Of a stretch of 7,521 bases of DNA, positions 1-5,161 are shown piece after piece. The stretch is taken from NCBI GenBank assembly GCA_964429195.1, contig CAYSBC010000077.1, positions 1 to 7,521 of the forward strand, read 5' to 3'. Every line of letters begins with the position of its first letter. Position 1 is the first letter of the stretch. The DNA comes from JBBAFM01 sp041655415. GTDB taxonomy: Bacteria > Bacillota > Clostridia > Peptostreptococcales > JAAYPU01. The position numbers were made by a program, and so were the translations under genes. The notes below the pieces were generated by a model that saw only the letters and a program-made list of their open reading frames with translations, searched no databases and was not told where the DNA came from.

Positions 1-53
1 GCATCGCCTTGCCAAGGCGAGGGTCGCGAGTTCGAATCTCGTCTTCCGCTCCA
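1..53 (+). tRNA. tRNA-Gly (GCC), 5' end cut off by window
   Basis: The window opens at the end of the D stem. The anticodon stem-loop (TCGCC, loop TTGCCAA, GGCGA) gives anticodon GCC, followed by a normal T arm with GTTCGAATC, the 3' acceptor strand CTTCCGC, discriminator T and an encoded CCA. About 22 bases of the 5' side lie outside the window. Confidence 0.93.
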
Positions 54-87
54 TTATAACTATATTGGCAGAAGCTTTGTTGATTTT

Positions 88-161
88 GCGGATGTAGTTC
101 AATGGTAGAACTCCAGCCTTCCAAGCTGGTAGCGTGGGTCCGATTCCCATCATCCGCTCCA
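88..161 (+). tRNA. tRNA-Gly (TCC)
   Basis: Complete 74-base cloverleaf with acceptor GCGGATG pairing CATCCGC, anticodon stem CCAGC/GCTGG, loop CTTCCAA with anticodon TCC, and encoded CCA. It follows the Gly(GCC) gene, so two glycine isoacceptors are adjacent. Confidence 0.96.
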
Positions 162-171
162 TAAAATATAT

Positions 172-248
172 GGGCTCATAGCTCAGTTGGATAGAGCAAC
201 GGCCTTCTAAGCCGTGTGTCCGGGGTTCGAATCCCTGTGGGCTCGCCA
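172..248 (+). tRNA. tRNA-Arg (TCT)
   Basis: 77-base cloverleaf with anticodon stem ACGGC/GCCGT and loop CTTCTAA, anticodon TCT, which reads AGA/AGG codons. The acceptor stem GGGCTCA/TGGGCTC closes with two G-U pairs. CCA is encoded. Confidence 0.95.
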
Positions 249-251
249 TAT

Positions 252-327
252 TGGGGTATCGCCAAGTCGGTAAGGCAACGGACTTTGACTCCGTTATGCG
301 TAGGTTCGAGTCCTGCTACCCCAGCCA
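252..327 (+). tRNA. tRNA-Gln (TTG)
   Basis: 76-base cloverleaf with acceptor TGGGGTA/TACCCCA, anticodon stem ACGGA/TCCGT and loop CTTTGAC, giving anticodon TTG. The weak U1-A72 first pair is typical of bacterial glutamine tRNA. CCA is encoded. Only three bases separate it from the preceding Arg gene. Confidence 0.95.
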
Positions 328-330
328 TAA

Positions 331-406
331 GACCCATTAGCTCAGTAGGCAGAGCACCTGACTTTTAATCAGGGTGTCCCGCGTTCGAATCGCGGATGGG
401 TCACCA
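331..406 (+). tRNA. tRNA-Lys (TTT)
   Basis: 76-base cloverleaf with acceptor GACCCAT/ATGGGTC, anticodon stem CCTGA/TCAGG and loop CTTTTAA, giving anticodon TTT. CCA is encoded and the spacer from the Gln gene is three bases. Confidence 0.96.
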
Positions 407-433
407 AGATAAAAAGTCACCGGTTTAATTTAT

Positions 434-522
434 GGAGGGGTGTCCGAGCGGTTTAAGGAGCTAGTCTTGAAAACTAGTGATTCCGAAAGGGACCGTGGGT
501 TCGAATCCCACCCCCTCCGCCA
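434..522 (+). tRNA. tRNA-Ser (TGA)
   Basis: 89-base class II tRNA with acceptor GGAGGGG/CCCCTCC, anticodon loop CTTGAAA (anticodon TGA) between CTAGT and ACTAG, a long variable arm (ATTCCGAAAGGGA region) and encoded CCA. Confidence 0.95.
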
Positions 523-528
523 GTTTGA

Positions 529-620
529 GGAGAAGTACTCAAGTAGGCTGAAGAGGACGGTTTGCTAAACCGTTAGGCTGGGCAACTGGTGCGCGGGTTC
601 GAATCCCGCCTTCTCCGCCA
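529..620 (+). tRNA. tRNA-Ser (GCT)
   Basis: 92-base class II tRNA with acceptor GGAGAAG/CTTCTCC, anticodon stem ACGGT/ACCGT, loop TTGCTAA (anticodon GCT), long variable arm and encoded CCA. Together with the preceding Ser(TGA) it covers both serine codon boxes except UCC/UCG wobble specialists. Confidence 0.95.
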
Positions 621-627
621 ACAATTT

Positions 628-703
628 AGGGGTATAGCTCAGTTGGTAGAGCAGTGGTCTCCAAAACCACGTGCCGTGGGTTCAAGTCCTACTACCCCTG
701 CCA
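628..703 (+). tRNA. tRNA-Trp (CCA)
   Basis: 76-base cloverleaf with acceptor AGGGGTA/TACCCCT, discriminator G, anticodon stem GTGGT/ACCAC and loop CTCCAAA, giving anticodon CCA. The discriminator G is the usual tryptophan identity base. The 3' CCA is encoded. Confidence 0.95.
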
Positions 704-729
704 AATACAATTGAATAAACTTTTCTTAT

Positions 730-806
730 CGGGGTGTAGCGCAGTTTGGTAGCGCAACTGGTTTGGGACCAGTGGGCCGCGGGTTCAAATCCTGCCACCC
801 CGACCA
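730..806 (+). tRNA. tRNA-Pro (TGG)
   Basis: 77-base cloverleaf with acceptor CGGGGTG/CACCCCG, anticodon stem ACTGG/CCAGT and loop TTTGGGA, giving anticodon TGG. The C1-G72 first pair with G37 after the anticodon is typical of bacterial proline tRNA. CCA is encoded. Confidence 0.95.
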
Positions 807-870
807 ATATTCATCTGATGATGTTTGATTTCAGCACAAACAAGATGACATATAAAAAATGCTGGAAAGT

Positions 871-947
871 GGGCTTTTAGCTCAGTCGGTTAGAGCGGCC
901 GGCTCATAACCGGTAGGTCCGGGGTTCGAGTCCCTGAAGGCCCACCA
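871..947 (+). tRNA. tRNA with CAT anticodon: elongator Met or Ile2 (lysidine type)
   Basis: 77-base cloverleaf with acceptor GGGCTTT/AAGGCCC, anticodon stem GCCGG/CCGGT, loop CTCATAA and encoded CCA. The body does not look like an initiator: it has a G1-C72 pair and lacks the three G-C pairs at the base of the anticodon stem. C4-G69 and the CTCATAA loop fit the tRNA-Ile2 that TilS modifies to read AUA, but bacterial elongator Met can share these features, so identity is left open. It is separated from the Pro gene by the longest spacer in the array (64 bases). Confidence 0.93.
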
Positions 948-950
948 CTT

Positions 951-1026
951 GCCCAGATAGCTCAGTCGGTAGAGCAGTGGACTGAAAATCCACGTGTCGA
1001 TGGTTCGATTCCGTCTCTGGGCACCA
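951..1026 (+). tRNA. tRNA-Phe (GAA)
   Basis: 76-base cloverleaf with acceptor GCCCAGA/TCTGGGC, anticodon stem GTGGA/TCCAC and loop CTGAAAA, giving anticodon GAA. CCA is encoded. It is the last tRNA of the array, 12 bases before the terminator stem. Confidence 0.96.
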
Positions 1027-1038
1027 TATGAATGTAAT

Positions 1039-1079
1039 AAACAGCTTAAGCAGTGAGAGATCTCAGCTTAAGCTGTTTT
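1039..1079 (+). terminator. Terminator of the tRNA operon
   Basis: A 13-bp perfect stem (1039-1051 with 1066-1078, built around the palindrome GCTTAAGC) is followed by only a short T run ending at 1079. Inside the loop TGAG/CTCA can add a further short stem. Its place just after tRNA-Phe and before the first protein gene fits an intrinsic terminator; A residues on the left arm and Ts on the right also make it partly functional in reverse. Confidence 0.85.
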
Positions 1080-1117
1080 GATGTGGAAAGGAATGACTTC
1101 AATTACGGCAAGATTAG

Positions 1118-1126
1118 TGTTAATAT
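1118..1126 (+). promoter_or_regulatory. Possible extended -10 promoter for the YkgJ-family gene
   Basis: TGT followed by TAATAT gives an extended -10 element about 45 bases upstream of the start codon, placed after the tRNA terminator where a new promoter is needed. The -35 region (TTCAAT around 1098) matches consensus poorly, so this is a weak call based mostly on position. Confidence 0.35.
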
Positions 1127-1170
1127 AGAGAATACAAGATCGATTAAAAGGAGAATAAAAAGTCAAAGAT

Positions 1171-1725
1171 ATGATTGAAGAATATAAAAAGATTTTTAAA
1201 AAGGCCTATGCCTATATGGATGAAGCAGTTTTAGATGGGAATTGCGGCGAGCTTTGCAACTATATCTGTTGCAACCCTGATTGTAACGATGGAGAAGAAA
1301 TGGGGATATATTTTATGCCTTATGAATACGAGTGCTTACATGAAGATAATCCTATTTTTAATAAAGAAAAGATAGAGCGTCATAACAGTGAAGATTATTA
1401 TTTGACAGAAAAAATTGATTTTTTGCTTTATGGATATTGCGACAGCACTTTTGAATGCAATAGAAAGTTAAGACCCATACAATGCAGGACATACCCCTTA
1501 ATTCCGCATATAAAAAACAAAAAATTACAACTGGTCATCGAAAAACAAAATATTTTCAATTGTCCTCTTCCGGATATGTTTGATCAATGGAGGAAAGAAT
1601 ATATTGATGGAATTTATAAAGGATGGCAGGAACTCATCAAAATTAAAGAGATCTATGATTTACTAGAGTTTGATAGCCTGGGGAGGGAATACGAAGGGAA
1701 TATTTTAAGAGTGATTATAGAGTAG
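1171..1725 (+). CDS. YkgJ-family cysteine cluster protein
   Basis: A 184-residue soluble protein of the YkgJ/UPF0153 family, which is predicted to hold zinc or an iron-sulfur cluster through clustered cysteines; the biochemical role of the family is unknown. Visible here are C25, C29, C33, C34 and C38 (CGELCNYICCNPDC), then C90, C96 and C104 with the family signature RPIQCRTYPL, and C131 near the end of the conserved core. There is no signal peptide or membrane segment. The start is the only ATG available after an in-frame TAA at 1156, yet the AAAAGGAG ribosome site ends 17 bases upstream, which is unusually far; the second Met (residue 16) would keep all cysteines but has no better site. It stands alone between the tRNA terminator and the msrB promoter. 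Family assignment is good and function is unknown. Confidence 0.88.
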   Translation: MIEEYKKIFKKAYAYMDEAVLDGNCGELCNYICCNPDCNDGEEMGIYFMPYEYECLHEDNPIFNKEKIERHNSEDYYLTEKIDFLLYGYCDSTFECNRKLRPIQCRTYPLIPHIKNKKLQLVIEKQNIFNCPLPDMFDQWRKEYIDGIYKGWQELIKIKEIYDLLEFDSLGREYEGNILRVIIE

Positions 1726-1767
1726 TGGAATACCTTGCACGGTGGCCTGAGATGGTTTATCTGAAGA

Positions 1768-1796
1768 TTGAAAAAAGAGTTGCTATTTGATATAAT
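1768..1796 (+). promoter_or_regulatory. Sigma-A-type promoter of the msrB operon
   Basis: TTGAAA at 1768-1773 and a perfect TATAAT at 1791-1796 are separated by exactly 17 bases. Transcription would begin near 1803, leaving a leader of about 25 bases before the msrB ATG, too short for a riboswitch. No operator-like repeat is evident. Confidence 0.85.
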
Positions 1797-1828
1797 AATG
1801 AAGAATCCATAGAAAGAGGTACCTTACG

Positions 1829-2299
1829 ATGGAAAGATATAAAAAACCAAATGATGATGTATTGAAAGAAACTCTTACAAAATTACAGTATGAAGTGACA
1901 CGAAAAAATGCAACAGAGCCGTCATTTTCAAATGAATATTGGAATGTATTTGATAAGGGTATTTATGTGGACATTATAACAGGGGAACCTTTGTTTTTTT
2001 CTAAAGATAAATATGATGCAGGATGCGGATGGCCTAGTTTCACCAAGCCAATTAGCGATAATGCCATTCAAGAGAATCTGGATGCACGCTATGGCATGGT
2101 ACGTACAGAAGTGAGCAGTAAGCTTGGCAAAACACACCTTGGGCATGTTTTTACCGATGGGCCAACCGACAAAGGTGGGCTGAGGTATTGTATCAACAGT
2201 GCCTCCCTTAAATTTATATCTTATGAAAAAATGGATGAGGAAGGATACGGGTACCTAAAAAAATTCATGGATGAGGGAAATGAAGATGGAGTATATTAA
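1829..2299 (+). CDS. msrB: Peptide-methionine (R)-S-oxide reductase MsrB
   Basis: A cytoplasmic repair enzyme that reduces the R form of methionine sulfoxide in proteins, normally regenerated by thioredoxin. The 156 residues cover a whole stand-alone MsrB domain with no MsrA fusion. Family landmarks are GCGWPSF with the resolving Cys at C66, HLGHVFTDGP at 103-112, and RYCINSASLKF with the catalytic Cys at C121. The two CxxC pairs that bind structural zinc in many MsrBs are absent: the first is replaced by DIIT (48-51) and the second falls in the VSSKLGKTHLGH stretch, so this is the zinc-free type seen in many Firmicutes. The ATG is preceded by AGAAAGAGGT at a good distance and by a strong promoter. 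The 3' end overlaps the nitroreductase gene, so the two are probably translationally coupled. Confidence 0.96.
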   Translation: MERYKKPNDDVLKETLTKLQYEVTRKNATEPSFSNEYWNVFDKGIYVDIITGEPLFFSKDKYDAGCGWPSFTKPISDNAIQENLDARYGMVRTEVSSKLGKTHLGHVFTDGPTDKGGLRYCINSASLKFISYEKMDEEGYGYLKKFMDEGNEDGVY

Positions 2300-3140
2300 T
2301 TCAGCAATCAGCTTAATCAAGACCCGAAAGTCTATACGAACCTATGAAGAATCTATGAAAATTGAGCTTAAGAAGCAGGGGCAACTCATAGACTATATGT
2401 CTATACTCAATACAAATTCCTTTCGATTCAGGTCAATTCAAAACAGTGAGAATCATAAGGATAGAAATAATGAATATGGCTTTATTAAAGGGGTTCGCTA
2501 TTTAATTATCGGTATTATCAACAATAGTGAAGATAAGGATCCTCAAACCTTAGTAGAGTTTGGTTTAAATATGGAAAAGGTAGTATTGAAGGCGACAGAT
2601 TTAGGACTGGGAACATGTTGGGTAACCAATATTACAAAAGGTGCTTATATTCGAAGGGAAGCCAATCTTAAATTGACCGAAAGAATAGCTGCAGTCATAA
2701 CTATTGGCTATCCCAGTGAAAAAATGCGCAAGGTTGAAAGAATAATAGAAGAGGAAACAAAAGATAGAAATAGAAAAGGATGGAGCGAGTTATTTTTTAA
2801 TGAGGACTTCAAAAGGGAACTTACTTTTGAAGAGGCCGGTAATTACAAAGAGGCGCTGGAAGCAGTGAGATTAGCACCATCTGCTGTGAATTATCAACCC
2901 TGGAGAGTCATTAAAATGGGAAACAGATTTGATTTTTTTGCTCTTAGGAACTCTTATCGCTTAGCATCTAAAGTCATACCCTATCGGTATAGTGATATGG
3001 GAATTGCCTTTGCTCATTTCGAGCTGGCATGTGAGGAACTCGAACTTGATGGTTCTTGGTGTCACTGTGAAGAGGTAGCCGATGAAAAATATCGAAATAT
3101 AGAATATATAAGAAGCTGGAAAATGAGATCAAACTATTAG
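2286..3140 (+). CDS. TM1586-like nitroreductase family protein
   Basis: A 284-residue protein matching the 'putative TM nitroreductase' group, in which two half-size nitroreductase folds sit in one chain; such proteins are expected to bind FMN, but substrates are unknown. Landmarks are RKSIRTY at 14-20 in the N-terminal half, LGLGTCWVT at 107-115, and APSAVNYQPWRV at 197-208, which resembles the FMN-contacting motif of classical nitroreductases, followed by DMGIAFAHFELA. The tail EYIRSW is typical of the group's C terminus. I chose the ATG at 2286 because GAGGG at 2273-2277 lies eight bases before it; an ATG at 2271 would extend the protein by five residues but has no ribosome site. The gene overlaps msrB by 14 bases, which suggests coupled translation and perhaps a shared redox-stress role (inference). 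Confidence 0.85.
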   Translation: MEYINSAISLIKTRKSIRTYEESMKIELKKQGQLIDYMSILNTNSFRFRSIQNSENHKDRNNEYGFIKGVRYLIIGIINNSEDKDPQTLVEFGLNMEKVVLKATDLGLGTCWVTNITKGAYIRREANLKLTERIAAVITIGYPSEKMRKVERIIEEETKDRNRKGWSELFFNEDFKRELTFEEAGNYKEALEAVRLAPSAVNYQPWRVIKMGNRFDFFALRNSYRLASKVIPYRYSDMGIAFAHFELACEELELDGSWCHCEEVADEKYRNIEYIRSWKMRSNY

Positions 3141-3194
3141 AAAACCATGAATATATAAAAGAACTAAAATTTTAGAAGCTAGGAGAAAAAGGGA

Positions 3195-3818
3195 ATGGAA
3201 GTTGAGTTAAAATATAAGATAATAGATGGGGATAATGAAATTCTCAGAAAATTACATCAAACTTATCATGGAACAGATCCTACGACCATTCAAATGGAAG
3301 CCTATTATTATGATACGAAAAATTTAGATTTTTTTAAGAAAGGTCTTTCCGTTCGGTGCAGAAAAGAAAATAATCGAGTAATAGCGAACATAAAATCTAA
3401 AGAAATCTATGAAAAAGGTCTTTTTATAAGGCAAGAATGTGAAAAAGAAATAGATCCTAGGGAAAAGGATAAATTAGATTTTCTTAAATGGTTTAAGGGG
3501 ACAGCCATTGAAAAGCCTTTATTCGATGTTCTGAATGTTGACAATAAATTGGTTCAGCTTGTAGAAACGATTTTTGTTAGAGAGAAAACGGTATTCCATT
3601 ATAGGGATAGCCAATTAGAAGCTGCATATGACAAAGGATATATTCTTGCCGGCAAAAAAAGGGTAGAAATCAATGAGCTAGAAATAGAATTGCTTCAGGG
3701 CAAGAAGGAAGATATTCAAGATTTTGGAGAAAATATAATAGAAAAAATATATGGATTAAGGCCTGAAAATCTAAGTAAATTTGCAAGGGGTATAAGGCTG
3801 GTCTATTTTAAGGAATAA
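3195..3818 (+). CDS. CYTH domain protein (triphosphate tunnel metalloenzyme fold)
   Basis: A 207-residue single-domain CYTH protein. It begins with the hallmark ExExK motif (EVELK, residues 2-6), which in this family coordinates divalent metal and triphosphate. Other charged positions that usually line the tunnel are visible: R54 and R56 in LSVRCRKE, K67/K69, R79, R129, the acidic ELEIEL strand at 161-166, and SKFARG (194-199) near the C terminus. No CHAD domain follows, unlike YgiF-type proteins. Family members include inorganic triphosphatases, adenylate cyclase class IV and thiamine triphosphatase; the sequence alone does not decide, though inorganic triphosphatase is the commonest bacterial activity. 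AGGAG at 3181-3185 sets the start. It lies 54 bases after the nitroreductase gene and only two bases before the next. Confidence 0.9.
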   Translation: MEVELKYKIIDGDNEILRKLHQTYHGTDPTTIQMEAYYYDTKNLDFFKKGLSVRCRKENNRVIANIKSKEIYEKGLFIRQECEKEIDPREKDKLDFLKWFKGTAIEKPLFDVLNVDNKLVQLVETIFVREKTVFHYRDSQLEAAYDKGYILAGKKRVEINELEIELLQGKKEDIQDFGENIIEKIYGLRPENLSKFARGIRLVYFKE

Positions 3819-3820
3819 TT

Positions 3821-4042
3821 ATGAAAAAACAAATTATTATTACGGTTATCATCACAATAATAATAGGTACCTCTGCCATTTATTTGGGGAATTTATATGC
3901 GGATATTCTTAAGTTTAATCCATTAGGAAAGCTTATAGTCATTGGCATTATCCTATTGATTATGCTGATGATTGTTTATAATATGATACAAAGAATAAAA
4001 GAGATTAGAGAGGAAGATGACGATGATTTTAGTCAATACTGA
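3821..4042 (+). CDS. Small two-helix membrane protein, unknown function
   Basis: A 73-residue protein I cannot place in a named family. Residues about 4-23 and 37-56 are strongly hydrophobic (Ile/Leu-rich), so it is most likely an integral membrane hairpin with a short linker containing NLYADILKFNPLG between the helices. The tail is charged, first basic (QRIKEIR) then acidic (EEDDDD). Positive residues flank both the start (KK) and the end of helix two, which suggests both termini face the cytoplasm. The start is supported by AAGGA overlapping the CYTH stop region, with only two bases between the genes, and its end overlaps the YbjQ gene by 20 bases. Tight packing on both sides argues that it is a real gene and co-translated. 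Confidence 0.8.
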   Translation: MKKQIIITVIITIIIGTSAIYLGNLYADILKFNPLGKLIVIGIILLIMLMIVYNMIQRIKEIREEDDDDFSQY

Positions 4043-4334
4043 TTATATTCAAGGTAAGGAATTGGAAATGCTTGGCATGGTTAAAGGAGCGACTGTAAGA
4101 GCAAAGCACCTGGGAAAAGATTTAATGAGTGGATTAAAAAACCTTGTAGGAGGAGAGATAACAGGTTATACAGAAATGCTATCGGAGGCTAGAGCCATTG
4201 CTACAAAAAGAATGGTTGAAGAAGCTGAAGGACTAGGTGCTGATGCTGTTGTGAATATTCGCTATGCCAGCTCATCTCTTATGCAAGGAGCCGCAGAGAT
4301 AGTAGCCTATGGGACAGCAGTAAAATTCAGATAA
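4023..4334 (+). CDS. YbjQ family (UPF0145) protein
   Basis: A 103-residue protein of the YbjQ/UPF0145 family, sometimes called putative heavy-metal-binding; structures show an oligomeric beta-rich fold but no established function. Typical features are the opening strand ILVNTDYIQGKE, the region ATVRAKHLGKDLMSGLKNL, the helix EARAIATKRMVEEAEGLGAD and the closing strands AVVNIRYASSSL and EIVAYGTAVKF. There are no cysteines. I prefer the ATG at 4023, which has AGAGAGGAAG (GGA at 4012-4014) eight bases upstream; the ATG at 4017 would be almost on top of that site. The gene begins inside the preceding small membrane protein gene, so translational coupling is likely. YbjQ proteins often sit beside small membrane proteins, so a membrane-associated partnership is possible but inferred. 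Confidence 0.92.
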   Translation: MILVNTDYIQGKELEMLGMVKGATVRAKHLGKDLMSGLKNLVGGEITGYTEMLSEARAIATKRMVEEAEGLGADAVVNIRYASSSLMQGAAEIVAYGTAVKFR

Positions 4335-4360
4335 AAAATGCTTAGAAAAAGCATTTTTAT
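4334..4360 (+). terminator. Terminator of the msrB operon
   Basis: A 10-bp perfect stem AAAAATGCTT/AAGCATTTTT (4334-4343 with 4349-4358) with a five-base loop and a T run in the right arm. It starts at the last base of the ybjQ stop codon. The A-rich left arm means it may also terminate transcription from the opposite strand. Confidence 0.88.
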
Positions 4361-4394
4361 TATATCAATTGAAAGATAAGAGGAGGAATTACCT

Positions 4395-4751
4395 ATGATT
4401 GAAATGGAAAAAATATATAAGGTACTTGATGAAAAGATTAATCCGGAGCTAACAAAACATTTTGGAAGTGCGGAAGTGACTTCCATAGAAGATGGGATTG
4501 TAGCTGTTAAATTTTACGGAGCCTGTAGTGGTTGTCCATCCATTCAGGATACTTTGGAGAATGTGGTTAAGTCTGCGTTGATGGGAGCTATTCCGGAAAT
4601 CAAGGATGTCGTTATTGATAGATCTGTAGACGATTTGTTGGTATCCTTAGCACGAGGCATACTAGACAGTGAAAAGAAAGGTAATAAAGCTGTTGAGGAA
4701 GTCATGGCAGAGCTCGATAGGCAAAGATTAAGCAAATTAGAAAAAGAATAA
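4395..4751 (+). CDS. NifU C-terminal-domain protein (Fe-S scaffold/carrier type)
   Basis: A 118-residue stand-alone NifU-like C-terminal domain. Such domains bind a [4Fe-4S] cluster, usually between two subunits through a CxxC motif, and pass it to target apoproteins in the cytoplasm. The motif GACSGCPS carries C44 and C47, and the surrounding pattern (VAVKFYGACSGCPSIQDTL then GAIPEIKDVV) is characteristic. Residues from about 85 onward form a charged helical extension (ARGILDSEKKGNKAVEEVM) that goes beyond the minimal domain. The start follows a strong AGGAGG site at 4381-4386 with eight bases of spacing. It sits between two hairpin terminators with only about 35 bases upstream; no convincing promoter is visible there, so it may depend on read-through from the msrB operon or on an unrecognised promoter. 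Confidence 0.93.
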   Translation: MIEMEKIYKVLDEKINPELTKHFGSAEVTSIEDGIVAVKFYGACSGCPSIQDTLENVVKSALMGAIPEIKDVVIDRSVDDLLVSLARGILDSEKKGNKAVEEVMAELDRQRLSKLEKE

Positions 4752-4759
4752 GCAATTTT

Positions 4760-4804
4760 AGCTGCATGAAATAGAGGACTGTATAATTTAATGCAGCTTT
4801 TTCT
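4760..4804 (+). terminator. Terminator after the NifU-domain gene
   Basis: AGCTGCAT (4760-4767) pairs with ATGCAGCT (4791-4798); after a G/A mismatch AAAT pairs ATTT (4769-4772 with 4786-4789), leaving a 13-base loop. A run of Ts (4798-4802) follows. The long loop makes it weaker than the other terminators here. Confidence 0.75.
4782..4787 (+). promoter_or_regulatory. Perfect TATAAT in the terminator loop, possible -10 box
   Basis: A consensus TATAAT preceded directly by TG lies about 55 bases before the next gene, in the loop and stem of the NifU terminator. No good -35 hexamer is found 16-18 bases upstream. It could be the start of the downstream three-gene unit, but may be chance in A+T-rich DNA. 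Confidence 0.3.
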
Positions 4805-4840
4805 ATTATCGGGGAGAAAGTAAAAGGAACACATAAGGAG

Positions 4841-5131
4841 GTGGCATTTATCTATCGATTTGGAATTAAGTTTTGTGGTGGTTGCAATCCGACTTTTGAA
4901 CGGGGACAGTTGTTTAGCAAACTAAAGGAAGCAACATCTCAATGCATCAATTATAAAACTATTGATGAGGATGATGCTCATGCTTATGATGGACTTTTAG
5001 TGATATGCGGCTGCGAAAATTGTTGTGTCGACATTGGTTTTGTTCAAACAAAATCAGATCCTATTGTCATAAGAGAAGAAAAGGATTACAAAGAGACCTT
5101 AGAACGATTACTTGATTTCTCACTTGAATGA
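4841..5131 (+). CDS. Small cysteine-rich protein with CGGC and CGCENCC motifs
   Basis: A protein of 93 to 96 residues that I do not recognise as a named family with known function. It opens with FGIKFCGGCNPTFERG (C12, C15 counting from GTG), then C35, and a second cluster VICGCENCC (C56, C58, C61, C62), spacing that suggests binding of a metal or Fe-S cluster. No signal peptide or membrane segment. The start is uncertain: GTG at 4841 is the only standard start codon in frame upstream of the first motif, but it lies inside AAGGAGGTG (4835-4843), a perfect ribosome binding site. An ATC at 4850 sits eight bases after that site and would give a protein starting just before the conserved GIKFCGGC segment. 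A weaker AAAGGA at 4823-4828 could serve GTG. It is 30 bases from the MaoC-like gene and probably co-transcribed with it. Confidence 0.82.
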   Translation: MAFIYRFGIKFCGGCNPTFERGQLFSKLKEATSQCINYKTIDEDDAHAYDGLLVICGCENCCVDIGFVQTKSDPIVIREEKDYKETLERLLDFSLE

Positions 5132-5161
5132 GGTTAAAAAAATGAATTGAAAGGGGATAAG

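Noticed and set aside
1..1026. Repeated GGTTCGAATCC-like segments as dispersed or CRISPR-type repeats
   Set aside because: They are the T arms of successive tRNA genes, each inside a full cloverleaf of varying length.
1..1079. tRNA array as a phage or island integration site
   Set aside because: No integrase, no duplicated tRNA 3' end and no att-like direct repeat are seen in the downstream 6 kb.
1726..1828. Riboswitch or T-box ahead of msrB
   Set aside because: The promoter leaves a leader of only about 25 bases, too short for such an element.
1928..2146. Antisense reading frame of 72 codons within msrB
   Set aside because: It mirrors a conserved MsrB coding region, has no ribosome site and no recognisable protein features.
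4544..4834. Antisense reading frame of 96 codons across the NifU gene end
   Set aside because: It runs through the NifU C terminus and the terminator hairpin; Ser/Leu-rich composition is what an inverted A+T-rich coding region gives.
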